Part shown: one piece after another, positions 17,097 to 25,931 of the stretch | Position numbering within the stretch: position 1 is the stretch's first letter | Layout: every line of letters begins with the position of its first letter | DNA from: Nocardiopsis coralli | Lineage (GTDB): Bacteria; Actinomycetota; Actinomycetes; Streptosporangiales; Streptosporangiaceae | DNA length: 64,000 nucleotides | Reading direction: 5' to 3' | Assembly (NCBI RefSeq): GCF_014892575.1 | Contig: NZ_JADBGI010000030.1 | Location: 1 to 64,000 of the forward strand | Notes under the pieces: model-generated | Told to the model about the DNA's origin: nothing | What the model saw: only the letters and a program-made list of their open reading frames with translations | Database searches by the model: none | Program-made: the position numbers and the translations under genes

Positions 17097-17896
17097 ACGC
17101 CGTGTGGGACTGGGCCTCCGGCGTCGTCGACTGGGCGGTGGCCAACTGGAGCCACCCCGGCGACGACGAACGCGGCGTGTGGCCGCGGCTGGTCGAGCAC
17201 GCGCGCCTGGCCTACGTGTCGATCCTCATCGGCCTGGCCCTGGCGCTCCCGCTCGGTCTGGCCTGTGTTCGCTGGACCCGCCTGTATCCGCCGGTGCTCA
17301 CGGGTGTGAACGTGCTCTACGCGGTGCCCTCCATCGCGCTGTTCTTCCTCATGCTGCCCTACACCGGGTTCAGCGACTGGACGGCGATCGTGCCGCTGGC
17401 GCTGTACACCCTGGTCATCCTGCTGCCGAACGTGGTCGACGGGCTGCGCCAGGTCCCCGAGCACGTGCGCCAGGCCGCGGTCGCGATGGGGTTCGGGCCG
17501 CTGCGGCGGCTGATCACCGTGGAGACGCCCGTCGCGCTCCCGGTCATCATCGCCGGGCTGCGGGTGGCCTCCGTCGCCACCATCAGCATGGTCAGCGTGG
17601 CCTCCCTCGTGGGGCTCGGAGGGCTCGGGCAGCTCATCCTCAGCGAAGGCTTCCGCCGCCAGTTCGACGCCCCCATCGTCGTGGGCATCGTGCTGACCGT
17701 CCTGCTCGCCTTCGCCACCGACGCCCTGCTCGTGCTCGCCCAGCGCCTGCTCACCCCCTGGGCCCGCAGCGGGGGCAGGCGCGGGCGCCGGCACCGGGCC
17801 GCCGTGCCCGCCGGTGAAGCGACCGACGCCGACGCGGGCACCGACCCGACCCAGACCGCCGACTCCGGGAACGGGGCACGCCCATGGACGTCCTGA
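17093..17896 (+). CDS. Osmoprotectant ABC transporter permease 1
   Basis: A 267-residue inner-membrane permease with five or six helices between residues 35 and 235. The EAA-like loop (VRQAAVAMGFGPLRRLITVE, about 122-141) contacts the ATPase. A polar C-terminal tail of about 45 residues rich in Thr, Asp and Gly is unusual for the family. ATG 17093 overlaps the ATPase stop by 4 nt. The open frame further upstream is only a shadow of the ATPase gene. It works with the second permease as the transmembrane channel. Confidence 0.92.
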   Translation: MNAVWDWASGVVDWAVANWSHPGDDERGVWPRLVEHARLAYVSILIGLALALPLGLACVRWTRLYPPVLTGVNVLYAVPSIALFFLMLPYTGFSDWTAIVPLALYTLVILLPNVVDGLRQVPEHVRQAAVAMGFGPLRRLITVETPVALPVIIAGLRVASVATISMVSVASLVGLGGLGQLILSEGFRRQFDAPIVVGIVLTVLLAFATDALLVLAQRLLTPWARSGGRRGRRHRAAVPAGEATDADAGTDPTQTADSGNGARPWTS

Positions 17897-18564
17897 ACGA
17901 GCTCGTGGCCTGGTTCGCCGACCCCGGCCAGTGGAGCGGGCCCGGCGGGATCCCCGCGCGCACCGCCGAGCACGTCCAGTACTCCCTGCTCGGACTCCTG
18001 GTCGCCGCGCTCATCGCGATCCCGGTCGGCCTGGTCACCGGGCACACCGGGGTCGGCGGGTTCACGACCGCGAGCCTGGCCAACTTCGCCCGCGCCCTGC
18101 CCACCATCGGGGTGCTCTTCCTCATCGTGCTGGCGGCCGGCATCGGACTGGTGCCCGTGGTCATCGCGCTGGTCGCCCTGGCCGTGCCGCCGATCCTGGT
18201 CAACACCCACGAAGGTGTGCGCCAGGTCGACCCGGCCCTCAAGGACGCCGCGCTGGGCATGGGCATGCGCGGCCCCCAGGTGCTGCTGCGCCTGGAGCTC
18301 CCCGTGGCCGTCCCGCTGGTCATCAACGGCCTGCGCACCGCCGCTGTGCAGGTCGTGGCCACCGCCACCATCGCCGCCTACGTCGGGGTGGGCGGTCTGG
18401 GCCGGTACATCGTCGACGGGCAGGCCCGCCAGGACCTCACGATGATGCTCGGCGGGTCCGTCCTGGTGGTGCTCCTGGCCGTGGTCACCACCCTGTTGTT
18501 CGCCGGTCTGAGCCGACTCCTGGTCGCCCCCGGACTGCGATCCCTGGCCGCCTCCGCACGGTAG
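17884..18564 (+). CDS. Osmoprotectant ABC transporter permease 2
   Basis: A 226-residue permease of the same BPD_transp_1 family with about six membrane helices. The coupling loop is LKDAALGMGMRGPQVLLRLE near 120-139. ATG 17884 lies inside the last 13 nt of the preceding permease gene, showing tight coupling. Two different permeases with one ATPase match the OpuB/OpuC/YehW-Y type of importer. Confidence 0.92.
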   Translation: MDVLNELVAWFADPGQWSGPGGIPARTAEHVQYSLLGLLVAALIAIPVGLVTGHTGVGGFTTASLANFARALPTIGVLFLIVLAAGIGLVPVVIALVALAVPPILVNTHEGVRQVDPALKDAALGMGMRGPQVLLRLELPVAVPLVINGLRTAAVQVVATATIAAYVGVGGLGRYIVDGQARQDLTMMLGGSVLVVLLAVVTTLLFAGLSRLLVAPGLRSLAASAR

Positions 18565-18604
18565 CGGCCACCGACCCGGTTCCACCCACGTAAGGACCAA
18601 CGAC

Positions 18605-19531
18605 ATGCGCAACGGGATCAGCTTCGCCGCACTGCCCCTGACCGTGCTCCTGCTGAGCGCGTGCGGGGCCAGCGACCCCTTCGAGGACGACGGCGGAGAG
18701 GACGGCGGCAACGGGGAGGGCGGCGGCGCAGGGGACGGCACCGTCGTCATCGGCTCCGGGGACTTCCCCGAGAGCACCCTGCTCGCCGAGGTCTACGGCC
18801 GGGCCATGGAGGCCCAGGGCGTGGACGTGGAGTACCAGCTCAACATCGGCAGCCGGGAGGTGTACTACTCCCAGGTGGAGGAGGGCAACCTCTCCGTCTT
18901 CCCCGAGTACAACGGCTCGATCCTGGCCTACCTCGACGACGACGCCCCCAGCGGCACCCCCGAGGAGACCGACGCGGCCGTGGAGGAGGCGCTGCCCGAG
19001 GGGCTGGAGATCCTCGACTCCTCCGAGGCCGAGAACAAGGACTCGGTGACCGTCACCCAGGAGACCGCAGACGAACACGACCTGGAGAGCCTCGCCGACC
19101 TCGAGGGGGTCGCGGAGGACCTCACCATCGGCGGCCCGCCCGAGTTCGAGACCCGGCACCAGGGCCTGGTCGGCCTGGAGGACGTCTACGGCGTCGAGTT
19201 CGGCGAGTTCCGGTCCCTGGAGGTCGCGCTCCTGACCCAGGCGCTGCTGGACGACGACATCCAGGCCGCGAACCTGTTCACCACCGACCCGCAGATCGCG
19301 GTGGAGGACTTCGTGGTGCTGGAGGATCCGGAGAACGTGTTCGGCGCGCAGAACGTCACGCCCCTGGTCAACTCCGAGCAGGTCGACGAGACGGCCCGCG
19401 AGGCCCTGAACGCGGTCTCGGCGGAGCTGACCACCGAGGACGTCACCGCGCTCAACGAACGGGTGGTCGTGGACAACGAGAACGCCGCGGACGTGGCCCA
19501 GGACTGGCTCGCCGAGGCCGGCCTGGACTGA
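18605..19531 (+). CDS. Osmoprotectant ABC transporter substrate-binding lipoprotein
   Basis: 308 residues. The signal peptide with lipobox LLSAC makes Cys about 20 the lipidated residue. An acidic Gly/Asp linker is followed by an OpuAC/OsmF-like periplasmic-binding fold (GSGDFPESTLLAEVYGRAM, then EYNGSILAYLDDD). This family binds quaternary amines such as glycine betaine, choline or carnitine; the ligand is not determinable here. ATG 18605 is 40 nt after permease 2. Two hairpins after the stop end the operon. Confidence 0.92.
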   Translation: MRNGISFAALPLTVLLLSACGASDPFEDDGGEDGGNGEGGGAGDGTVVIGSGDFPESTLLAEVYGRAMEAQGVDVEYQLNIGSREVYYSQVEEGNLSVFPEYNGSILAYLDDDAPSGTPEETDAAVEEALPEGLEILDSSEAENKDSVTVTQETADEHDLESLADLEGVAEDLTIGGPPEFETRHQGLVGLEDVYGVEFGEFRSLEVALLTQALLDDDIQAANLFTTDPQIAVEDFVVLEDPENVFGAQNVTPLVNSEQVDETAREALNAVSAELTTEDVTALNERVVVDNENAADVAQDWLAEAGLD

Positions 19532-19532
19532 C

Positions 19533-19617
19533 CGGGACACGGGGGACGTGATCCCCGGTTGTCCCGCCCCGTGACGACGAGGAGCCCCGCGCCCGGTCCT
19601 GCCGGCCGCGGGGCTCC
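19533..19617. terminator. Double hairpin terminator between convergent genes
   Basis: The first hairpin is at 19533-19566 (CGGGACACGGGG with CCCCGGTTGTCCCG). The second is a perfect 10-bp stem, GGAGCCCCGC at 19581-19590 with GCGGGGCTCC at 19608-19617. It terminates the importer operon and, from the other side, the flavin reductase transcript. Confidence 0.75.
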
Positions 19618-19635
19618 CCCCTGCGCGAAGCCGCG

Positions 19636-20115
19636 TCAGTCGATGGCTTGGTACCGGCCGACGCGGCGCACCAGCGCGGCCCCCTGCCCCCTCACCGCGG
19701 GCATACCGATCACGTCGGCGAAGAAGACGGTGTGGTCGCCCACCTCGACGGTGTGCCGCACCCGGCACTCCATCGCCGCCAGTGCTTCCTCCAGCACCAG
19801 CGCCCGCGTGTGCTCGCCGCGGGTGTGCGGCTGGTTGGCGGCCAACAGGCGGGCACTGGGGCGCCCCTCGGCGGCGAAGCGCCCGGCCAGGGCCTTCTGC
19901 GAGGCCCCCAGGACGTTCACCGCGAAGGCCCCCACCTCCGCCATGACCTCGGCCATGTAACCGGAGGAGTCCACACTCACCGAGACCACCGGCGGCTCGG
20001 CCGAGATCGACCCGAAGGCGGTCACGGTCGCGCCGATGTCGTCGCGTCCGTCGGCGACGGTCACGACGGTCACCCCCGTCGCGACCGCGGACATCGCGTC
20101 CAAGTACTCGCTCAC
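19636..20115 (-). CDS. Flavin reductase-like FMN-binding protein
   Basis: A 159-residue split beta-barrel flavoprotein of the HpaC/ActVB type. The start FMN-binding region is AVATGVTVVTV and GATVTAFGSISAEPPVVSVSV (about 10-48), and a conserved FAVNVLGASQKALAGRFA lies near 63-80. Such enzymes reduce FMN or FAD with NAD(P)H for a partner monooxygenase; none is adjacent. GTG 20115 is 40 nt downstream of the sppA stop on the same strand, so the two may share a transcript. Confidence 0.88.
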   Translation of the reverse strand: MSEYLDAMSAVATGVTVVTVADGRDDIGATVTAFGSISAEPPVVSVSVDSSGYMAEVMAEVGAFAVNVLGASQKALAGRFAAEGRPSARLLAANQPHTRGEHTRALVLEEALAAMECRVRHTVEVGDHTVFFADVIGMPAVRGQGAALVRRVGRYQAID

Positions 20116-20155
20116 TGCTGTCTCGTCCCCCGTGTCGTACGTCGTGCGGCGCCGG

Positions 20156-21877
20156 TCAGCGCAGGTTCCAGTATCCCGGCATGGTCAGCGGGCCGGCGTC
20201 GGGCAGCCCCAGGCGCGCGGCCGCGCCCGCCAGTGTGCCCCACGGGTTGAGCGTGGTCTCCGGGTCGGAGGCGGCCAGGTCCTCGCTCGACTCGTGCTGG
20301 CGCAGGCGGTCCAGCGGGTGCGGGCGCGGGAACACGCGCACGGGCAGCGCCCCCTCGCCGATGCGGTCGCGCACCATACGGACCGCGGTCTCCAACCCGC
20401 CGAGCTCGTCGACCAGGCCGCGCTCGCGGGCGTCCGCTCCGGTCCAGATGCGGCCCTTGGCGACCTCGTGGATCTCGTCCCACGTGCGGCCCCTGGCGCG
20501 CGCGACCTTGGCCACGAAGTCCTCGTAGGTGTTGTCCAGGATCGCGTTGATGCGTTCCCACTCCGAGTCGGTGAAGCGCCGGTCGGGGTGGAACATTCCG
20601 GCGTGCTCGCCCCGGCTCACCGCGTCGGTGGTCACGCCCAGGCGCTCCAGGAGCTTGCCGTAGACGGGCTTTCCGGTGATCACACCGATGGAGCCGGTGA
20701 TGGTGCCGGGCTGGGCGACGATCGCGTCCGACCCCAGGGCGACGTAGTACCCGCCGGAACCGGCCACACCGCCCATCGTGGTGATGACGGGCTTGCCAGC
20801 CTCCTTGGTGAGCTCGCTCTCGCGCCGGATCAGGTCGGAGGCCACCGCGGAACCGCCACCGCTGTCGACCCGGAAGACCACACCCCTGACCTGCGGGTCC
20901 TGGCGGGCGGCCCGGAACGCCGCGCCGACGGTGTCCGAACCCATGACGGTGCCGCCCGACATCGGTGAACGCCGGGACCGGCCGAGTGTGATGGCGCCCG
21001 AGGCCGAGATCACCGCGATGTGGCCGGGGCCTCCGGCGACCCGCGGCCGCGGCGGAGGGGTGTGCCGGCGGTGGTAGCGGGTGACGAACTGCAGGCGGGG
21101 TTCGGCGTCGTGTTCGTCGCCGACCTTCTCCAACAGGTCGGAGTAGACCTGGTCGCGGTAGCCGAGCCGGTCCACGAGCCCGGCGTCCAGGGCCTCCTCG
21201 GCCAGGATCGGACCGTTGCCGATGAGCTCGCGCACCCGCTCCTCGGTGAGCCCGCGGGCCTCGGTGACGCCCTCCACCAGCTGGGCGTTGAACGAGTCCA
21301 GGAGCGCGTCGACGGCCTCGCGGTGGGCGTCGGTGAACCCGGTCTCGGTGTAGGTGTCCATCGCGCTCTTGTACTCGTGGCGCCGGCCGACCTCGAACTC
21401 CACGTCGAGCTTGTCGGTCGCGCCCTTGAGGAAGAACTGCTGCCACTGCAGGCCGGTGAGCCCGACCATGCCGGTGGGCGCCAGCACGATCTCGGAGAAG
21501 GCGGTGGCCATGTAGTAGGGCAGGTTGCCGTTGCCGCCCTCGCCGAAGCTGTCGGCCCACGCCACCGCGGGTTTGCCGGTGGAACGGAAGTCGGCGATGC
21601 AGTCCCGTAGCTCCTGTGCGCGCGCGAACCCGAAGGAGCGTGCGTCCACCCGCACCACGAGCGCGGCGACGTGCGGGTCGCGCGCACCGCGGCGGATGCC
21701 CTCGACGACCTCGAGGTAGTGCTGCTTGCGCCGGTTGAGGAGCTGGCCGATGGGGTCGCCGGGGTTCTCGTCGACCACCCCTTCGGACAGGTCGAGTTCG
21801 AGCACGACGGGCGCCTTGGGGCCGGGTGCGAACCGCTTCAGGGACAGGGGTTCCGTGATCTTCGCGAGGTCCACCAT
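20156..21877 (-). CDS. sppA: Signal peptide peptidase SppA, 67-kDa type
   Basis: 573 residues, the tandem-domain form. The N-terminal ClpP-like domain supplies the presumed general-base Lys (RHEYKSAMD near 167) and the C-terminal domain the nucleophile Ser (GGVAGSGGYYVAL near 370). This Lys/Ser pairing across domains is characteristic of long SppA. Unlike many family members, no N-terminal membrane anchor is evident (start MVDLAKITEPLSLKRF). The family degrades signal peptides after cleavage by signal peptidase. Confidence 0.92.
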   Translation of the reverse strand: MVDLAKITEPLSLKRFAPGPKAPVVLELDLSEGVVDENPGDPIGQLLNRRKQHYLEVVEGIRRGARDPHVAALVVRVDARSFGFARAQELRDCIADFRSTGKPAVAWADSFGEGGNGNLPYYMATAFSEIVLAPTGMVGLTGLQWQQFFLKGATDKLDVEFEVGRRHEYKSAMDTYTETGFTDAHREAVDALLDSFNAQLVEGVTEARGLTEERVRELIGNGPILAEEALDAGLVDRLGYRDQVYSDLLEKVGDEHDAEPRLQFVTRYHRRHTPPPRPRVAGGPGHIAVISASGAITLGRSRRSPMSGGTVMGSDTVGAAFRAARQDPQVRGVVFRVDSGGGSAVASDLIRRESELTKEAGKPVITTMGGVAGSGGYYVALGSDAIVAQPGTITGSIGVITGKPVYGKLLERLGVTTDAVSRGEHAGMFHPDRRFTDSEWERINAILDNTYEDFVAKVARARGRTWDEIHEVAKGRIWTGADARERGLVDELGGLETAVRMVRDRIGEGALPVRVFPRPHPLDRLRQHESSEDLAASDPETTLNPWGTLAGAAARLGLPDAGPLTMPGYWNLR

Positions 21878-22053
21878 GGGCTCACCCTAATCCCGCTGTC
21901 CAGGAGGCCGCCGGGCCCCGCGGGGCTTCGCCCCGGGCCGGGGCCGGGTCGTCGGCCCCGTCCCCTCCCTCCCGGTACGCGTGCCGTGTCGGGGGGCGCT
22001 AGGGTTCGGGTCGGATCTGTTCGGGAACGGGCACACGGCTTGAGAGGGACGAC

Positions 22054-22746
22054 ATGGCGGGCACGACGGGTGGGGCTGTCCACAGGAGGCTGCGCGGACG
22101 CGTCGGCGCGGGCGCGGGGGCCGCGGCCGCCGCGGTGCTCGTGCTCGGTGCCTGCGGTGGCGACGACGGCGGCGGTTCCCTGGAGGACGTCGAGCTCCAG
22201 GCCGGCGAGGGCGGGATGATGCCGCCCGTGGCCCCGGAGGGCTCCGAGGGCACCGAGGCCCTCGACGTCGACGGCGTGAGCATCGAGGCCCCCGAGGACT
22301 GGGAGGTCCAGAACGAGGGCGGCACCCTCTGCCTGACCCCTCCCGGCCAGCCCGCCTGCGCCTACGGGTCGATCCAGCTCTTCACCGGCGCCGCCGACCA
22401 GCACCCGCAGAACTGGCCGCTGCAGGGGGAGGCCTTCAGCGACGACGACGGCTGGGCCGACAACACCGACAGCTGCCGCAGCCTCAACACCGCTGCCTCC
22501 GGGAACATCGACGTCGAGGGCGCCGATCTCACCAACCCGGGGGAGTTCGCCACGCACGCCGACGACCTCAAGTCCCACCACGCGGTGTGGAACGTCTCCT
22601 GCGTCAACGGCGACGAGTTCGAGGTGCGCATGTGGTTCCTGCCGGTCTCCGACGTGCTCCTGTACGTGTGGTCGGCCGACCCGCAGCACGACCAGCTCTA
22701 CGACGAGGTCGCCGCGTCGATGGACACCAGCGACCACAACGGCTGA
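22054..22746 (+). CDS. Uncharacterised secreted lipoprotein
   Basis: 230 residues. A long Arg/Gly N-region and an Ala-rich hydrophobic stretch end in VLGAC, a lipobox at about Cys 33, followed by Gly/Asp. The mature part has four or more Cys (TLCLTPPGQPAC, DSCRSL, VSCVNGDE), suggesting extracytoplasmic disulfides. The body resembles small beta-sandwich lipoproteins but I do not recognise a named family. ATG 22054 follows GAGAGGGACGAC. The function is unknown. Confidence 0.8.
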   Translation: MAGTTGGAVHRRLRGRVGAGAGAAAAAVLVLGACGGDDGGGSLEDVELQAGEGGMMPPVAPEGSEGTEALDVDGVSIEAPEDWEVQNEGGTLCLTPPGQPACAYGSIQLFTGAADQHPQNWPLQGEAFSDDDGWADNTDSCRSLNTAASGNIDVEGADLTNPGEFATHADDLKSHHAVWNVSCVNGDEFEVRMWFLPVSDVLLYVWSADPQHDQLYDEVAASMDTSDHNG

Positions 22747-22856
22747 ACCCCCGACGGATTCGCAGTTCCGGTGCCTACGCGCTCCTCGGAGGCCATAGGG
22801 TCGTAGTCGTCACACGACGAACAGTTCAGCTACGGCGCGGATCGGGGTGCAGCCTG

Positions 22857-24164
22857 GTGACCATCATGGGAGCGGCGGAACGGATCGGACAGTTCACACT
22901 GGACAACGGGCTCCGGCTGGTGACGGCGCCCGCGTCCACCGGCCAGGTCGCCGCCGTGAACCTCTGGTACGGGGTCGGGTCGCGCCACGAGGTGCCCGGC
23001 CGCACGGGGTTCGCGCACCTGTTCGAGCACCTGATGTTCCAGGGCAGCGGGAACGTCGCCAAGGCCGAGCACTTCGACGTCGTGGAGCGCCTGGGCGGTG
23101 ACATCAACGCCTCGACCTCCACCGACCGCACCAACTACTTCGAGACGGTGCCCACCCACGCCCTGGACCTCATCCTGTGGCTGGAGGCCGACCGCCTGGC
23201 GTCCCTGCGCGAGGGCATGACCCAGGAAGTGCTGGACAACCAGCGCGACGTGGTCAAGAACGAGCGCCGCCAGCGCTACGACAACCAGCCCTACGGCACC
23301 GCCCTGGAGCGCATCCTGCGCCTGGCCTACCCCGAGGGCCACCCGTACCACCACCCCACGATCGGCTCGATGGCCGACCTGGACGACGCGGACCTCGACT
23401 ACGTCAAGTCCTTCCACAAGGCCCACTACGGCCCCGACAACTGCGTTCTCACCGTCGTCAGCGACCTCGACCCCGAGGACGTCCTGGCGCGGGTGGAGAA
23501 GTTCTTCGGCGCCATCCCGGCCCGCGACGCCCTGCCCGAGACGCCCGACGCCTCGCTGAACTCGCCCCTGGGCGGCCCGGTGCGCGACGCGGTCACCGAG
23601 ACCGTGCCCGCCCCCGGTGTGTTCATCGGGTTCCGGGTGCCGGCCTACGGCACACGCGAGTTCGACGTGCTCCACCTGGCCTCGGCCGTGCTCGGCCAGG
23701 GGCAGGGCAGCCGCCTGTACCGCGACCTGGTCGTGGACCGTCCCATCGCCGCCGACGACGGCGGTGCGGCCGCCGACATCCTGCCCTTCCGCTACACCGA
23801 CAGCCTGCTGCTGGTGAACATGCTCGCCCGCGAGGGTGTCAGCGGCGACGAGCTCGAGCAGGCCGTGCGCAGGACCGTCGCCGAGCTCGCCGGAGGTGTG
23901 ACCGAGGAGGAGCTGGACCGCGCCCGCGCCGTCCTGGAGCTCGACCACCTCCAGAGCATCTCGGGCCCCTCCGGTCTCGCCGACAGCCTCAGCTCCTGCG
24001 CCCAGCTCTTCGACGACCCGGCGCTGGCCTACACCTGGCCCGACCGGTGGAGCGACATCACCGCCGAGGAGGTGCGTGCCGCCGCCGAGCGCCTGCTCGT
24101 CGACGACAACGTGCTCGTGGTCCGCTTCGACCCCGAGGCCGCCGAGGTTCCGGCCGCTCCCTGA
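22857..24164 (+). CDS. M16-family zinc metallopeptidase, catalytic subunit
   Basis: About 435 residues. The inverted zinc motif HLFEH (HxxEH) lies near residue 59 and the distal Glu in VVKNERRQRYDNQPYG near 130, so the active site is complete. Two M16 half-domains follow. GTG 22857 is used; ATG 22866 is an equally possible start three codons in. It is followed after 92 nt by a second M16 gene without the zinc motif; the pair probably forms the heterodimer typical of small bacterial M16 enzymes. Confidence 0.92.
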   Translation: MTIMGAAERIGQFTLDNGLRLVTAPASTGQVAAVNLWYGVGSRHEVPGRTGFAHLFEHLMFQGSGNVAKAEHFDVVERLGGDINASTSTDRTNYFETVPTHALDLILWLEADRLASLREGMTQEVLDNQRDVVKNERRQRYDNQPYGTALERILRLAYPEGHPYHHPTIGSMADLDDADLDYVKSFHKAHYGPDNCVLTVVSDLDPEDVLARVEKFFGAIPARDALPETPDASLNSPLGGPVRDAVTETVPAPGVFIGFRVPAYGTREFDVLHLASAVLGQGQGSRLYRDLVVDRPIAADDGGAAADILPFRYTDSLLLVNMLAREGVSGDELEQAVRRTVAELAGGVTEEELDRARAVLELDHLQSISGPSGLADSLSSCAQLFDDPALAYTWPDRWSDITAEEVRAAAERLLVDDNVLVVRFDPEAAEVPAAP

Positions 24165-24256
24165 CCGCGCGGCGGTGCGGCCCCGGCCCACGCCGGAAGA
24201 GCCGCCCGCCCGGGTTCCCATCGTCAAGCCGTTCGCAGCAGAAAGAGCCGCACAGC

Positions 24257-25603
24257 ATGTCGCAGACCCGCCCGGAACTCGGGGCCCCGGCTTCGTTCAC
24301 CTTCCCCCGGCCCCAGCGCGTCGACGTCGGGGCCGGCACGGTCGTCGCCATCGACGTCCCCGGCCAGCTCCTGGTCTCCCTCCGCCTCGTCCACCAGCAC
24401 GGCGCCGCTCTCGAGCCGCTCGACGCCATGGGGGTGAGCCTCCTGACCAGCGAGGTCCTGGAGGACGGCCCCGACGGCAACAGCTCCCTGGCCCCGGCCC
24501 TGGAGCGCCACGGCGCCGAGTGGACCTCCCGCGTCACCTGGGACGCCTTCGTCACCGGGCTCGACGTCCCCGTCAACCGCCTCAACCAGGCGGTCGGCCT
24601 GTTCGCCGATGCCGTGCGCCGTCCCGCGCTCGCCGCCGACGACATCCTGCGCCGCCGTGAGCAGCTCGTGGAGCGCTTCTGGCTGGAGACCGCCTCCGCC
24701 CAGACCCTGGCCATGCGCAGCGTCGGCGGGCAGCTCTTCACGGGTCGCTACGGCACCCCGCTGGCCGGCGGGCCCGGCAAGCTCGGCGCGGTCACCCCCG
24801 AGCAGGTGGCCTCCTTCCACGGCGACACCTTGGCCTCCACGGCCGGCACGCTCGTGGTCGTCGGTGACCTGACCGGGGTGGACCTGTCCGAGCTCGGCAA
24901 GCGGGTCTTCGGCGACACCTCCGCCTCCCGCGAGCGCGACCTCACCGCGCCCGCCCCGCCGCCCGGCGAGCTCCCGCGCGTGGTCGTCGTCGACCGCCCC
25001 GGATCGGTGCAGTCGGCGCTGGTCGTCGCCCAGCGTGCGCCCTCCCGCAAGGAGGTCGACCTGCCGCGCGCCGAGGGCGTCAGCGAGATCCTGGGCGGGA
25101 TGTTCACCTCCCGCCTCAACATGGAGCTGCGCGAGCGCCTGGGTTACACCTACGGCGCGGGTTCCGGCTTCGACCTGCGCCGCGACACCGGGGTGTTCCT
25201 CATGAGCACGCAGGTGGAGGCCGACACCACCGCGCACTCGATCACCTCCTCGTTGGAGCAGGTGAACAAGCTGCGCGACGAGGGCGTGACCGAGCAGGAG
25301 CTCGACACCGTGCGCGAGTCCAACACGGTGGGGCTGCCGGTGTCCTACTCCACGGCGCGGTCCATGGCGGGTGCGCTCGTGGACATGGTCGTGCACGACC
25401 TTCCGGACGACCACATCGACCGCCAGCGCGCCGGGTACGAGAAGCTCACCCGCGAGAGCCTGGACTCGGCGGCGCAGGAGTACCTGCACCCCGAGCAGTC
25501 GGTCGTGGTCGTGGCCGGGGACGCCGAGCGCCTGCGCGGCCCGCTGACGGAGACCGGGGTCGGCCCGGTCGAGGTCGTGGACCCCGAGACCCTCTGGGCC
25601 TGA
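24257..25603 (+). CDS. M16-family protein, non-catalytic partner subunit
   Basis: 448 residues with the M16 fold but no HxxEH motif where one would be expected (the N-terminal part reads LRLVHQHGAAL and VSLLTSEVLEDG). The C-terminal half keeps the substrate-binding motif ELRERLGYTYGAGSGF. In two-subunit M16 peptidases the second subunit lacks zinc ligands and contributes an Arg-Tyr pair in just this segment. ATG 24257 is preceded by AGAAAGAG. A hairpin 50 nt after the stop ends the unit. Confidence 0.9.
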   Translation: MSQTRPELGAPASFTFPRPQRVDVGAGTVVAIDVPGQLLVSLRLVHQHGAALEPLDAMGVSLLTSEVLEDGPDGNSSLAPALERHGAEWTSRVTWDAFVTGLDVPVNRLNQAVGLFADAVRRPALAADDILRRREQLVERFWLETASAQTLAMRSVGGQLFTGRYGTPLAGGPGKLGAVTPEQVASFHGDTLASTAGTLVVVGDLTGVDLSELGKRVFGDTSASRERDLTAPAPPPGELPRVVVVDRPGSVQSALVVAQRAPSRKEVDLPRAEGVSEILGGMFTSRLNMELRERLGYTYGAGSGFDLRRDTGVFLMSTQVEADTTAHSITSSLEQVNKLRDEGVTEQELDTVRESNTVGLPVSYSTARSMAGALVDMVVHDLPDDHIDRQRAGYEKLTRESLDSAAQEYLHPEQSVVVVAGDAERLRGPLTETGVGPVEVVDPETLWA

Positions 25604-25652
25604 AGCCCCACCGCCGGCCCTGACCCTTCCGGCGGAGCGAGTGTCCGAGAGA

Positions 25653-25692
25653 CGGGGCACGTGTATGTGCGCGACCGCTCGCACGTGCCCCG
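25653..25692 (+). terminator. Hairpin after the M16 gene pair
   Basis: CGGGGCACGTG at 25653-25663 is perfectly inverted as CACGTGCCCCG at 25682-25692, an 11-bp stem closing an 18-nt loop. There is no T-run. Confidence 0.55.
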
Positions 25693-25735
25693 ATTCCGCT
25701 CCCGTGGCCCGCTGGCCGGGGAGAACGCGGCCCAT

Positions 25736-25751
25736 GGTGACGTAGGTCACA
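25736..25751. promoter_or_regulatory. Candidate CRP/GlxR-type cAMP-receptor site
   Basis: GGTGACGTAGGTCACA matches the actinobacterial CRP-family consensus TGTGAnnTAnnTCACA at every fixed base except the first. It lies about 165 bp upstream of the kinase frame, in a locally AT-richer region. A TATAAC at 25841-25846 could be the -10 box, which would put the site in an activating position. This is a prediction from pattern only. Confidence 0.5.
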
Positions 25752-25904
25752 GAATGTCGGCGCCAACCTCGGACATAACGAAAGCGAACCTTTGTGCCGG
25801 TCCCCCGGCCACCGTCGGCATGGTCCCCGTGCCCGGCTGGTATAACGATTGATCCGACCACCTTCGCGGTGGCCGGTCACAGCAACGCTCCGCAGGAGGC
25901 CACC

Positions 25905-25931
25905 ATGGCCGGTGAATGGACCCGTGGATAA
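25905..25931 (+). CDS. Possible 8-codon leader peptide ahead of the kinase
   Basis: ATG 25905 has a perfect AGGAGG (25894-25899) at 5 nt spacing and encodes MAGEWTRG followed by TAA. Kinase start candidates lie inside it (ATG 25916, another frame) or 2 nt after its stop (GTG 25934). The kinase itself has no other good ribosome-binding site, so it may be translated by coupling. A sequence error is the alternative. Confidence 0.35.
   Translation: MAGEWTRG

Noticed and set aside
15443-17896. 817-codon frame merging HAD, ATPase and permease regions
   Set aside because: Only the last 268 codons (from ATG 17093) encode the permease; upstream it is a shadow of the HAD and ATPase genes, which have clear motifs in other frames.
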